64,000 nt of DNA from Actinobacteria bacterium 69-20. Lineage in GTDB: Bacteria > Actinomycetota > Actinomycetes > Mycobacteriales > Nakamurellaceae. Location of the stretch: contig MKSW01000002.1 in NCBI GenBank assembly GCA_001897425.1, positions 1 to 64,000 on the forward strand. Reading direction: 5' to 3'. The first letter of the stretch is position 1. Every line of letters begins with the position of its first letter. The notes under the pieces were generated by a model. It was not told where the DNA came from and ran no database searches. It saw only the letters and a list, made by a program, of their open reading frames with translations. The position numbers and the translations under genes were made by a program. This document shows, in pieces, positions 55,707 to 64,000 of this stretch.

Positions 55707-57131
55707 TCAGCAGTACTTGGCGGCGAAGGCGAGGGTGGCGGCGTGAAACGCCTCGATCGGCGGGTGCGTGAGCCCGGCGCCGATCATTCCGATGCCGGCG
55801 TCCTTGTGCGCGATTGCGGTGTTGATCAATGGCAGAATGCCGGTTTCCTCGACCTTGCGGATGTCGATGCCTGTAGCGGTGCCACGGAAGGCGAGGATGG
55901 GGATCGTCAGGTTCGGGTTCGTGGTCGTGGTGATCTCCAGCATCTGTCTGGAGTAATCGATGGCCTCTTCCACGGTCCCGCCGACGAGCGGCACGATCGC
56001 TGGTGCGCAAGCCATCGCGAAGCCGCCGATGCCATAGGTCTCGGTGATCGCCGAGTCGCCGATGTCGCGGCCGCGGTCCTCTTTCGTGAACCCCGGGAAC
56101 AGTGGCCCCTCGATGTATTGCGCCGGCCCGGTGAACCAACGGCTCTGGCCGAGCCCGGAGATTCGGATACCGAATTCGACTCCGTTGCGGCACATCGTGG
56201 TGACCACGGTCGAGTAGTCGATATCGTGCGCCGAGTCGACCGCGGCTTTCGCGCATGCCATCCAGGTCGGCCCGGAGAAGTAGTCGGAGGACGCGACGAA
56301 ATTGAACACATCCTGCTTGTCCTTCGTCGAGAAGTCCGAGTCGAGGATGTGCGGGGCAAGCGCCTGGATCAGCAGCGTGGTGCCAGCATTGTTGCGGTTG
56401 TGCGCCTCGTCGCCCATTTGCAGCGCCTGCGCGAGCATCATGCGGAGGTCGATCTCCTTCGCGGAGACCATCGCGTCACGAAGGATCGGGCCGAAGACGT
56501 CCCGCATCCACTTCAGGCGGTCGATCACGCTCTGGTCGTTCGCGCCCATGCGCAGAATCTTGGCGAGTTGCTCAGAGAGGTTCGTGTAGGCGTAGTTGCC
56601 GTAGGGGCGGTTTTCCACGACGTGCATGAACATCGATGCAGAGGTCACACCGGCCATCGAGCCTACGGTTTGGTGCTCGTGGCACGGAGAAAAGGTGATC
56701 TCCCCGGAGGCCGCGAGATCGTAGGCCTCGTCGACGTTATCGGCCAGGCCCTCGAAGACGAGCGCCCCGGTCACCGCGCCGACCATGGTGCCGGCCATGT
56801 CCTTGAACTCGATCGGCGGGCCTGCGTGCAGGATCGTCTTCCTCGTCATGCCGGGCACTACGTCGATGGCGGGTGCGTATCCGACCAGCACTGGCTGCGA
56901 GGTGATGATCCGCTCGACCGCCTCGGCGTTCGCATCCGCGATCTTTACTGCGAGGTCCGAACGTGACAGAGCGGTCAGCACGGCGATCACGTCGGGCCGA
57001 CCGCCGCCGGGCGGTGTCCAATCCAGGTGCGTAACAGGGGCGCCCTGCGCCTTGATGTCGTCGGCGAACATTTCGGCGCCGACGTTGATGGCTGACAATG
57101 GCTGACTGAACAGGTCCACGACGGTGCTCAT
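55707..57131 (-). CDS. DUF1116 protein, YlbE/AllG-like
   Basis: A 474-residue member of DUF1116 (E. coli YlbE, now AllG). Recognisable are SAINVGAEMFADDIKAQGAPVTHLDWTPPGGG at the start, FSPCHEHQTVGSMAGVTSASMFM and RNNAGTTLLIQALAPHIL. AllF (FdrA), AllG and AllH are together needed for oxamate carbamoyltransferase activity: oxalurate plus phosphate gives oxamate and carbamoyl phosphate. ATG at 57131 overlaps the FdrA stop (ATGA). Confidence 0.92.
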   Translation of the reverse strand: MSTVVDLFSQPLSAINVGAEMFADDIKAQGAPVTHLDWTPPGGGRPDVIAVLTALSRSDLAVKIADANAEAVERIITSQPVLVGYAPAIDVVPGMTRKTILHAGPPIEFKDMAGTMVGAVTGALVFEGLADNVDEAYDLAASGEITFSPCHEHQTVGSMAGVTSASMFMHVVENRPYGNYAYTNLSEQLAKILRMGANDQSVIDRLKWMRDVFGPILRDAMVSAKEIDLRMMLAQALQMGDEAHNRNNAGTTLLIQALAPHILDSDFSTKDKQDVFNFVASSDYFSGPTWMACAKAAVDSAHDIDYSTVVTTMCRNGVEFGIRISGLGQSRWFTGPAQYIEGPLFPGFTKEDRGRDIGDSAITETYGIGGFAMACAPAIVPLVGGTVEEAIDYSRQMLEITTTTNPNLTIPILAFRGTATGIDIRKVEETGILPLINTAIAHKDAGIGMIGAGLTHPPIEAFHAATLAFAAKYC

Positions 57132-58687
57132 GCGTTTTCTCCCTTGCTCACGAACTCGCGGGCAAGAAGCCCTGTATTCGTCGATGACGACGCCCACGTG
57201 ACACCCGCGTCGGTGAGCTTCTTCACCTGTGCGTCGAAACCCTGTTCGTCGCGATCGGTCCCGAGCACATAACCGAGGACCTCCAGGTGCCGGCCAGCCT
57301 TTGCGGCGGCGTCCTTGGCTTCGACGATGGTCGGGAGCATCACGCCGACGGGATCCGGGTTGGATCCATAGCCGAGCACGAAGTCCATGACGATCACACC
57401 GACCTCGGGATCGGCGGCCTCTGCCTTGAACCGTTCGATGCGGTTCGACGGGTCGATCATCGGGTGCGGTTTGCCGTTCGTGAACTCGTCCTCGCCGAAG
57501 TCCAAGAATGTGTGTGCGCGCGACGGATCGGATCCCTTCAACCTCTTTGCCGGATCCTTTTGAATGTTCGAATACACGTCGCCGAACTTCTCCAGCGCGA
57601 GGAACATGGTCTCATCGCACAGGGTGCCGCCGCAGAAAAGACCGCGGATATATCGCTGTTCCGGCGTAAGTTTCGCGCGAACCTCCTCGATGAGCGGCCG
57701 ATTGATCTCGTGCAGGTCCAGCTCGACTTCCCGTGCGCCGCCGGCGATGACAGCAGCGAGGGCCGCCGGCTTTGTGCGGTTGAAGAGTTGCACGCCGCGA
57801 ACCTCGGCCGCCTTCATCAGCTCCGGCCCAGCGCCGAGGAAGCAAGCGACAGCGGGCTTTTCAGATGCGGCGAGCCGGTCGAGGACCTTCTCGGCGACGG
57901 CCACGGCCGGGGGCTTGGAAATGACGGCGATCACGTCGGTACCGGGGTCGGTGTCCAGCGCGGCGATCCCGTCGAGCATCATGATTGCGCCGACCTCCGC
58001 CGACAGGTCCCGCCCGCCGGTGCCGATCAGCTCCGAGACGCCCGCGCCGAAGTCGTGGATGCGCACGGACATCTCCTGCGCGCCGGTACCCGAGGCAGCG
58101 ACGATTCCGATCCGTCCGCGGCGCACTTTGTTCGCGAAGCACAGCGATACCCCGCCGATGATCGCTGTGCCACAGTCCGGTCCCATCACCATGAGGCCGG
58201 CATCGTGTGCACGGCGTTTGAGGGCGATCTCGTCGGCAAGCGGCACGTTGTCCGAGAACAACATCACGTTCAACCCGGCGTCGAGCGCCTTCCCCGCCTC
58301 GTGCGCCGCATACTGACCGTTGACGGAAATGACGGCGATATTCGCATCGGGTCGCGCCGCAGCGGCCGCGGCGATGGTGTGGTGGACGATTTCGCTGGCT
58401 TGGCCGGTCGGTTCGCGGTCGAGCAGGGCGATCAGACCGTTCATCGCGGCGTCGGCGCCCGCTTCGTCGCCGCTCGTGACGACGATGAGGATCAAGTCTC
58501 CCGGTGTCGCTTCGGCGATGTCGTCGGTTATCAGGCCTTGGTTGGCTAACACGTCCTTGTTCATCGGAGTAGCCATGGCCGCCACCGCGTTCACGACACC
58601 GTCGAGCGCGGCCGCCTTCGTCGAGATCGCCATCAGCGATACCGAATCGATGTACTTGTTCTTCTTGATCAGTGATCGGGTTGGCAT
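57128..58687 (-). CDS. fdrA: FdrA-like (AllF) acyl-CoA synthetase-fold protein
   Basis: A 519-residue protein of the succinyl-CoA-synthetase-like FdrA family: N-terminal MPTRSLIKKNKYIDSVSLMAIST, CoA-binding-like domain with VMGPDCGTAIIGGVSLCFANKVRRGRIGIVAASGTGAQEMS, and ligase-like domain with GLFCGGTLCDETM. Part of the oxamate carbamoyltransferase complex. The ATG at 58687 lies 19 bases inside the end of the DUF2877 gene, so the operon is tightly packed. One 60-base stretch (57541-57600) is only 52% GC. Confidence 0.93.
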   Translation of the reverse strand: MPTRSLIKKNKYIDSVSLMAISTKAAALDGVVNAVAAMATPMNKDVLANQGLITDDIAEATPGDLILIVVTSGDEAGADAAMNGLIALLDREPTGQASEIVHHTIAAAAAARPDANIAVISVNGQYAAHEAGKALDAGLNVMLFSDNVPLADEIALKRRAHDAGLMVMGPDCGTAIIGGVSLCFANKVRRGRIGIVAASGTGAQEMSVRIHDFGAGVSELIGTGGRDLSAEVGAIMMLDGIAALDTDPGTDVIAVISKPPAVAVAEKVLDRLAASEKPAVACFLGAGPELMKAAEVRGVQLFNRTKPAALAAVIAGGAREVELDLHEINRPLIEEVRAKLTPEQRYIRGLFCGGTLCDETMFLALEKFGDVYSNIQKDPAKRLKGSDPSRAHTFLDFGEDEFTNGKPHPMIDPSNRIERFKAEAADPEVGVIVMDFVLGYGSNPDPVGVMLPTIVEAKDAAAKAGRHLEVLGYVLGTDRDEQGFDAQVKKLTDAGVTWASSSTNTGLLAREFVSKGENA

Positions 58688-59577
58688 TCTGCTCCTCGCA
58701 TTCCCATGAACATGTGCACAGCGGCCAGCAGCCCTTCGGCCTGGTCCGTGCCCGACGTGTGGCCGATCGCGATCAGATCGGCCATCAGCGGCACGATCTC
58801 GGTGACGTCGCCGACCCCGCGGAGTGCGGCCAGCACCGCTGCCAGCGGTTGCGCGGCGCGTCCGCGGCATGCTGCACGCAACATGGTGAGCGACAGATCA
58901 TGTGTCGCACCGTCTGTCGCGACAGCGCCGACCGCTTCCGGAACGATGTCGAGTGGGCCGCCCAGCTGGGTAGCCGCGAAGACGAGTCCGGTCAGCACGT
59001 CGTCGCCCGACGGCGTCAGCCCGACCCCCAGTCCGACGATGCTGGCCGTCGCCGCCCGGACCTTCGCCGCATCCTGCCGGCGAACGGCTCGACCGATCTC
59101 GGCGACCGCCGAGGCGATCCGGGCCGACGTGGCAGCCCCGATCAGGTCCGCCCGGCCTTCGACGCGAATCCCGTAGCGCCGAAGGGCTCCGTCAGCGACC
59201 GAAACTCGGTGCGTATCGAGCGGCCCATGGGAGCGACTCGGATCCCACGGCGCTGCGGCACCCAGGTCGACTGTGAGACAGGCTGCTATCACGACGGTCT
59301 CGTCACTCACGGCCACCGGCTTGCCGGCCGACAGGCCATAGCGATGAAGACTCGTGACGTCCAGGCGGATCGTGGCGGGCGCGTCCGGAGCGGTTTTCGC
59401 CGCCATCGCCCACAGCGATCCGTCGATAGAGCGAACGTTGACCGCCTTGTCGAAGACCGAGTGGATGCGCCCCGCAAGACTCTGCGCGCCACGGTGCAAC
59501 AGCTCCGAGTCCGCTGAGATCGCTCGCATCGACCATGTCGGGTTCTCCCGATCTCGTCGGATCGCGAGCATCGTCAT
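58669..59577 (-). CDS. DUF2877 protein, AllH-like
   Basis: A 302-residue DUF2877 member, the family of E. coli YlbF/AllH. The conserved signature is VGLGVGLTPSGDDVLTGLVFAA; other family segments are IGHTSGTDQAEGLLAAVHMF. Third subunit of the oxamate carbamoyltransferase set. ATG at 59577 is used; ATG at 59571 and 59529 are alternatives. It follows the ankyrin gene by 15 bases and overlaps fdrA by 19. Confidence 0.87.
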   Translation of the reverse strand: MTMLAIRRDRENPTWSMRAISADSELLHRGAQSLAGRIHSVFDKAVNVRSIDGSLWAMAAKTAPDAPATIRLDVTSLHRYGLSAGKPVAVSDETVVIAACLTVDLGAAAPWDPSRSHGPLDTHRVSVADGALRRYGIRVEGRADLIGAATSARIASAVAEIGRAVRRQDAAKVRAATASIVGLGVGLTPSGDDVLTGLVFAATQLGGPLDIVPEAVGAVATDGATHDLSLTMLRAACRGRAAQPLAAVLAALRGVGDVTEIVPLMADLIAIGHTSGTDQAEGLLAAVHMFMGMRGAECQPDH

Positions 59578-59592
59578 CGCCGGTCGGGATCC

Positions 59593-60207
59593 CTACGCCC
59601 GCGCTACCGCGTCGGCGAGAATGCCGGCGATCGCGCCGAAGTCCCTCTGCTCGGCGTGTTCCAGCGGTGAGACACCCCACTGGTCCACCATGGTCGGGTC
59701 GGCACCAGCCGCCAAGAGCAGTCGGACTATCTCCTGCTGGGCATCGCCGCCGTCACGCAGGATGATCGCCTCGAGCAGTGGAGTCCAGCCGCACACGTTG
59801 GTGTGGTTAACGTTGCAGTCGGTCTGCTCAGCCAGGTATCGGACTACCTCGACGTGGCCCTTTTCCGCGGGCGGGTGGATCACCGATCCGTCGAACCGCG
59901 TGCGTCGATCAAGATCGGCGCCCGCCTCCACCATGAGCTTGACCAGATCGAGATTCCCCGAGATCGACCCCCACAAGAGAGGGTTGAGGCGCACCTGGTC
60001 CTGACTGTCGAGGTCTGCACCGGCGTCTACGAGGACGCGCACCACGTCCAGTCGACCCGCCTTCGCTGCGATCAGGATCGCTGTGCGACCCACAGTGTCG
60101 GTGGCATTAAGGTCGATTCCCCGGCTCAGGGCAGCCAGGATCTCCTCAGCTTGAGCGGTCGCCACAATGGTTGGCCACTCCGTCGGTGACTGCCGGGGTT
60201 TGCGCAT
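59593..60207 (-). CDS. Ankyrin repeat protein heading the carbamoyl operon
   Basis: A 204-residue cytoplasmic protein consisting of about five to six ankyrin repeats (for example NATDTVGRTAILIAAKAGRLDVVRVLVDAGADLDS and TNVCGWTPLLEAIILRDGG). No signal peptide or enzyme motif. It is the first gene of the operon, immediately before the DUF2877 gene. Ankyrin proteins mediate protein-protein contacts, so it may scaffold the three-part carbamoyltransferase; this is inference from position. GAAGGA precedes the ATG at 60207. Confidence 0.88.
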   Translation of the reverse strand: MRKPRQSPTEWPTIVATAQAEEILAALSRGIDLNATDTVGRTAILIAAKAGRLDVVRVLVDAGADLDSQDQVRLNPLLWGSISGNLDLVKLMVEAGADLDRRTRFDGSVIHPPAEKGHVEVVRYLAEQTDCNVNHTNVCGWTPLLEAIILRDGGDAQQEIVRLLLAAGADPTMVDQWGVSPLEHAEQRDFGAIAGILADAVARA

Positions 60208-60228
60208 CGATCCTTCTCGTTCGCGAAC

Positions 60229-60276
60229 CTGTCAAGCGCTTCTATGGCATACCGTACCGCTATTTTGGCATACCAA
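60229..60276 (-). promoter_or_regulatory. Operon promoter with two GntR-type operator sites
   Basis: TTGGCATACCAA (60265-60276) is a near-palindrome, and TATGGCATACCGTA (60243-60256) shares its GGCATACC core. The site centres are 21 bases apart, two helical turns, suiting two bound dimers. On the minus strand TTGTTG then 17 bases then TACGGT gives a promoter overlapping both sites. The FCD-GntR gene next door is the probable regulator. The remainder of the 60208-60420 spacer shows no gene. Confidence 0.65.
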
Positions 60277-60420
60277 CAAGGTTCGGTGCACTGAGAATCG
60301 ATCCCGTGTTGGCGGGAGCCTGAGGCGCGATACGCGTTCAGCGTCGCACGGCGTAATGAAGTGCCCCGGCAGGTCTTTCGTGCAGTCCGACGGATCTCCG
60401 CCTGTTGCCGATGGGGCGAG

Positions 60421-61101
60421 CTAGGGACGCGTGCTTTGAAATAGCTGCGCGAGCGCGACTCGCTTCGATGTCCGCACGTGTACCGATGACTCACGGCGCG
60501 CGCGGCGCACGTCTCGCGCGGCGATCGCGTCCGCGATGGCCGCGTGCTCCGTCTGCATCAGCACGTCACGGTCATTCTGGCGAAGGAGCCAGTGCAGACG
60601 GCTGTTCAGCGGGCGCAGCATGTCGATCAGGACGTCGTTATGGGCCATCGCCGAAAGCGCATCGTGGAAGCGCGTGTTAGCGGAATCGAACTCCGCCTTG
60701 CTCTGCCTATCCAGCGCCGCCTGACCCTCAGCCACGAGCGCCAGCAATCCCTCGACCTCACGGTCGGTCGACTTGCGTACCGCAAGTTCACAGACGTAAG
60801 GCTCCAGCGCCTCGCGAATTTCGAAGATCTGGTCAAGGATGTGCGAATCGATGTCCGACACCACCATGCCGCTGCGCGGCACGTGAGTGACGAACCCTTC
60901 CGTCGCCAACGCCCGCAACGCCTCCCGCACCGGTACCCGCGACATACCGATCTCGACGGCGAGATCCCGCTCCTTCAAGCGCGCCCCCGGGCGCAACTCA
61001 CCCGAGACGATTCGTTCCCGAATATGTTCCAGCGCGCCATCCACCAGGGATGGCGGCGCTGAACCCACCCCCGCATGGCCATCGACAGCCGAACGCGTCA
61101 C
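60421..61101 (-). CDS. GntR family regulator with FCD domain
   Basis: A 226-residue regulator: winged helix (LVDGALEHIRERIVSGELRPGARLKERDLAVEIGMSRVPVREALRALATEGFV) followed by a FCD ligand-binding domain with likely metal-binding His/Asp residues (SANTRFHDALSAMAHN and EHAAIADAIAARD). GTG at 61101 is used; an earlier in-frame start at 61176 would overlap the S9 peptidase gene. It is transcribed toward the ankyrin operon across 213 bases holding two operator-like sites, so it probably controls that operon in response to a ureide or its product. Confidence 0.9.
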   Translation of the reverse strand: MTRSAVDGHAGVGSAPPSLVDGALEHIRERIVSGELRPGARLKERDLAVEIGMSRVPVREALRALATEGFVTHVPRSGMVVSDIDSHILDQIFEIREALEPYVCELAVRKSTDREVEGLLALVAEGQAALDRQSKAEFDSANTRFHDALSAMAHNDVLIDMLRPLNSRLHWLLRQNDRDVLMQTEHAAIADAIAARDVRRARRESSVHVRTSKRVALAQLFQSTRP

Positions 61102-61148
61102 GCTCAAACAGTAACGTGCAGACACATCGGGAGGGACCGGCAAGACCG

Positions 61149-63191
61149 TCAGGCGACGGGCAGGTACCGCGCCCACCAGTCGAGGATCGCCTCGAAGCGC
61201 TGCTGCCGGTGCTTCGGCCGGCCGGAGCGGGAGAGCTCGTGGCCCTCCCCTGGGAAGAGCAGCATCTCCGTCTCGTGCCCGCGCAGTTTGAGCGCGACGT
61301 ACATCCGCTGCGCCTGTTCCAACGGGCAGCGCCAGTCCTGCTCGGAATGGACGATGAGCAGCGGAATGTCGATCCGATCGGCGTGTTCTAGCGGCGAGAG
61401 CTCACGCTGCCGGTCCGGGTCCGAGCCGACGTACGCGTCCGCGAAGAAGAAGCCGATGTCGCTGGACCCGGCGAACGAGTCCCACGCGTTCACGGCCCGC
61501 TCGCTGATGCCGGCGACGAACCGGCCCGGCGCGTGCGAAGCCAGCCAGCTCGTCATGAAGCCCCCGTAGGAACCGCCCATGACGCCGACCCGGCCTGCGT
61601 CGAGATCGTCGCGGGCGAGCGCCGCGTCGAGCAGCGCCAGCACATCGTCCACGTCGACCGTGCCGAGCCGGCCGACGATCGCCCGGCCGTGCTCCTCGCC
61701 GTATCCGGCCGAGCCGCGCGGGTTGGGCAGCACCACCGCGTATCCGTTGGTCGCATACATCTGCGCTTCGTCGGAAACGCTTCGGGTGTAAGCGGAATGC
61801 GGTCCACCGTGGACGGACAGCAGCACCGGATGCGGGCCGGTGAAGCCGCCGCCCGGCGGCAGGACGAGCCATCCGTGCACGGGGTACCCGTCGGGCGCGG
61901 TCCCTGTCACTTCAACGGCCTCCGCCAGGCCCGCTTCCCGCAGCGGCGCGGAGATGTCGCTCAGCCGCACTTCGGGCGACGGGTCGCCGGCGGCGGCCGC
62001 CCGCTTCAGGTCCGCAAGGTCGCCCATGACGATGTCCCCGCAGCTGGCCGCATCCGCGATCACCGCGGCGATTCGCGGCCCGTTCACGGTGAACGCTTTC
62101 ACCACGCGCGGCCCGCCCAAGACCACGGCCATCTCGTGCAGCGGCACGTCTCGCCCGTCCGCGGGCACTGCCCGAACGGCGACCGTGCCCCGGTCGTCCA
62201 CCGCGACCAGGACGAGGCCGTCGACTACGACGGGGTCACCGGCGTCGGCATCGACATGGACCGTCGCCGCGTCGGTCAGCCGGTGCGGATCGCCGCCCGC
62301 GAGCGGAACCGCCCACAGACCCGGTGTGCGACCGGCGAAGTCGTTTTCGTCGAAGGCAGCCCCGACGTAGTAGACCCAGCCGTCGTGGACGATCGGCGCG
62401 GTGGCGTCACCGTGCGCGGCCGCGATGACGCGGGCAGACGCCGGCTCGCCGGCGACCGGCACGGCCACGATCTCCGCCTGCTGCGAGTCGATCGCGACCG
62501 GACGCGTGTACACGATCTCCGCGCCGTCGGGGGTGAACGCCGGTCGTCCGATAGACCCGGCTTCGTCGGTGATCCTTCGCGGCGTCGAGTCCACAGCCGC
62601 GACTCCGGACTGGTCGACCAGCTCGAGGACGAAGATCTGCTCCGGTCGATCGAGGACGAAGCCCTTGCCGTCCGTCCGGTATGACATCCGGTTGATCCGC
62701 CGGGCGGGTTCGGCCTCCGGGACCGGTCCGTGATCGTGGTGGCTCGGCGCACCGCAGTCGACCGTGGGCCGTTGCGGTTCCGCTGCGCCGGTAGTAGCGG
62801 CAACGCCGTACCGGCCCTCTTCCGGGACTGCCGCCAGATAGGCAATGAACCGCCCGTCCGGTGAGAACGTGACAGATGACACGCCCAGCGGGTGATCCAC
62901 CAGCTGAAACGGCTCCCCGCCGTGACGCGGCATGGCGAACGGCTGAGCGGGCGCGCCGGCTGCGGCACGCAGGAACACGACGACGGAGCCGTTCGGCGAC
63001 AACACCGGCGCCGAGTCGAGCGGACCGCGCGTGAAGTCCACCGTGCTCGCCCCGGCGCGGAGCAGTTGCAGGGCGCCCCGGTAGCAGTCGCCATCGACAT
63101 CGGGCGTGGACAGAGCGGCGATCACATCACCCGTCTCGCCGAGGGCAGGTCGCCCGTAGGTGCGAAAGAGACGCAGGTCTGCGGGCTTCAT
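61149..63191 (-). CDS. S9 family prolyl oligopeptidase
   Basis: A 680-residue peptidase with an N-terminal seven-blade propeller-type domain (to about 420) and a C-terminal alpha/beta-hydrolase domain. The catalytic triad is visible: Ser541 in GGSYGGF, Asp619 in EQDWRC and His651 in EGHELS. Such enzymes cut short peptides, often after proline or with acylaminoacyl specificity. No signal peptide is seen, so it is cytoplasmic. It lies 24 bases after the TerC gene and 47 before the GntR gene; a link to either is not evident. Confidence 0.93.
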   Translation of the reverse strand: MKPADLRLFRTYGRPALGETGDVIAALSTPDVDGDCYRGALQLLRAGASTVDFTRGPLDSAPVLSPNGSVVVFLRAAAGAPAQPFAMPRHGGEPFQLVDHPLGVSSVTFSPDGRFIAYLAAVPEEGRYGVAATTGAAEPQRPTVDCGAPSHHDHGPVPEAEPARRINRMSYRTDGKGFVLDRPEQIFVLELVDQSGVAAVDSTPRRITDEAGSIGRPAFTPDGAEIVYTRPVAIDSQQAEIVAVPVAGEPASARVIAAAHGDATAPIVHDGWVYYVGAAFDENDFAGRTPGLWAVPLAGGDPHRLTDAATVHVDADAGDPVVVDGLVLVAVDDRGTVAVRAVPADGRDVPLHEMAVVLGGPRVVKAFTVNGPRIAAVIADAASCGDIVMGDLADLKRAAAAGDPSPEVRLSDISAPLREAGLAEAVEVTGTAPDGYPVHGWLVLPPGGGFTGPHPVLLSVHGGPHSAYTRSVSDEAQMYATNGYAVVLPNPRGSAGYGEEHGRAIVGRLGTVDVDDVLALLDAALARDDLDAGRVGVMGGSYGGFMTSWLASHAPGRFVAGISERAVNAWDSFAGSSDIGFFFADAYVGSDPDRQRELSPLEHADRIDIPLLIVHSEQDWRCPLEQAQRMYVALKLRGHETEMLLFPGEGHELSRSGRPKHRQQRFEAILDWWARYLPVA

Positions 63192-63215
63192 AGCGTGGAA
63201 GCCTACCGGCGCTCG

Positions 63216-64000
63216 TCATGCGCCGGATGTGCCCTTCCGCGGAGCGCGGACCGGGACGATGCTGGCGACGACGGTCACTAGCAGGATGGCCCCCACCACG
63301 CCGAGAGAGACCGCAGGACTGAACTCCGGCGCCCAGCCGATCGGCTGCCCACCCGCCAAGAACGGGAGCGAGTTCTCCGCCATGGCCTCGAGGATCAGCT
63401 TGGCTCCGATGAACAACAGGATCAGCGCGAGCCCCTTGTTCAGGTACTTCAGCCGATTCAGCAACGCGCCGAGCACGAAGTACAGCTCGGACAGCCCGAG
63501 CAGCGCAAACGCGTTCGCCGTGAACACGAGGAACGATTCCTTCGTGAGGCCGAAGATCGCGGGGATGGAATCGAGCGCGAACACGATGTCGGTGATGCCG
63601 AGCGCGACCACGACGGCGAGCAACGGCGTCGCGAGCCGCCGCCCTTCCTGCCGCACCAGGAACTGCCCGCCCACGTATCCCTCGGACATCGGCAGGACCT
63701 TGCGCAGCAGGCGCACGGACCGCGGCTCGTCCGTCACGTGCCCGGGCGCGGAGCGCATGAGGTTGACCGCGGTCACCAGCAGGAACACGCCGAACAGGTA
63801 GAACACCCAGGAGAAGTGATGGATGAGGGCTGCCCCGGCGGCGATCAGACCGCCGCGCAACACCAGCGCGATGCCGATGCCGATCAAGACGACCTTGCCC
63901 TGCAGTTCCCGCGGCACGCGGAACGCGCTCAGGATGATCGCGAAGACGAACAGATTGTCGACACTGAGCGCATATTCGGTGACGTAGCCCGCGAAAAACT
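63216..64000 (-). CDS. TerC family integral membrane protein (5' end outside window)
   Basis: The visible 261 codons encode a TerC/Alx-type membrane protein; the start lies beyond the right edge. At the edge FFAGYVTEYALSVDNLFVFAIILSAF contains the family DNLFVF motif, and the second conserved half is ITDIVFALDSIPAIFGLT with its own Asp pair. TerC/Alx proteins are linked to manganese export, helping load exported metalloproteins. About seven membrane helices are visible here. Metal role is from family knowledge. Confidence 0.92.
   Translation of the reverse strand, partial: FFAGYVTEYALSVDNLFVFAIILSAFRVPRELQGKVVLIGIGIALVLRGGLIAAGAALIHHFSWVFYLFGVFLLVTAVNLMRSAPGHVTDEPRSVRLLRKVLPMSEGYVGGQFLVRQEGRRLATPLLAVVVALGITDIVFALDSIPAIFGLTKESFLVFTANAFALLGLSELYFVLGALLNRLKYLNKGLALILLFIGAKLILEAMAENSLPFLAGGQPIGWAPEFSPAVSLGVVGAILLVTVVASIVPVRAPRKGTSGA

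Overview
The window is high-GC actinobacterial DNA, most likely from the order Mycobacteriales (mycolic-acid bacteria). Evidence is gene content and order: rbpA next to a polyprenol-phosphate mannose synthase and Lnt (as in M. tuberculosis Rv2050-Rv2051c), then a DUF4333 protein, helY, tatC, pafC, pafB and pafA (as in Rv2091c-Rv2097c), followed directly by prcA, prcB, pup, dop and mpa, trmI, a RecB-like nuclease, hisG and hisE. The genus cannot be fixed from the sequence; a Tsukamurella/Gordonia-like organism is a guess. No rRNA, tRNA, CRISPR array, transposase or phage gene was found.

Layout. 1-3.1 kb: end of an unidentified gene, then a GH1 beta-glucosidase and MFS transporter with overlapping ends. 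3.1-7.0 kb: rbpA behind a SigH/SigR-like promoter, and convergent ppm1, lnt and prepilin peptidase. 7.1-14 kb: CtpE-type P-ATPase, Lrp/AsnC regulator, M24 peptidase, 5'-3' exonuclease, diguanylate cyclase. 14-28.3 kb: DUF4333 protein, helY, tatC (no tatA beside it) and the complete Pup-proteasome set: Pup is deamidated by Dop, ligated by PafA, and its conjugates are unfolded by Mpa for the PrcAB core; PafBC is a WYL-domain regulator. 28.4-38.7 kb: trmI, site-2 protease, RecB-like nuclease, thioesterase-like protein, hisE/hisG with a histidine-rich overlapping reading frame, uvrA and a Gfo/Idh oxidoreductase. 38.7-43 kb: a spacer with a strong terminator and a possible small RNA, an MBL hydrolase, a RES-type toxin-antitoxin pair, and an ECF sigma factor translationally coupled to a membrane protein.

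43-53 kb is a minus-strand catabolic cluster: FadR-type regulator, SDR, glutamine-synthetase-like ligase, branched-chain-type ABC transporter (with a LivM-LivG fusion), aldehyde dehydrogenase and gamma-glutamyl hydrolase. Together they read as import of an amine, gamma-glutamylation, two oxidations and hydrolysis; an SDR in place of an amine oxidase points to an amino alcohol. 53-61 kb is a second minus-strand cluster: FCD-GntR regulator, a likely operator pair, ankyrin protein, DUF2877, FdrA, DUF1116, carbamate kinase and NCS1 permease, i.e. the three oxamate carbamoyltransferase-type proteins plus the kinase that turns carbamoyl phosphate into ATP. An S9 peptidase and a TerC protein (cut by the window edge) close the window.

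The most unusual signal is a dispersed sequence word, CGTCATA, in an extended form GAACnnCGTCATAnnCG. I count 25 copies of the core on both strands, in genes and spacers and in several reading frames, against about three expected from base composition; 23 lie before 45.3 kb and only two after. The right-hand carbamoyl cluster also contains stretches of clearly lower GC, so it may be a later acquisition. All counts were made by eye.
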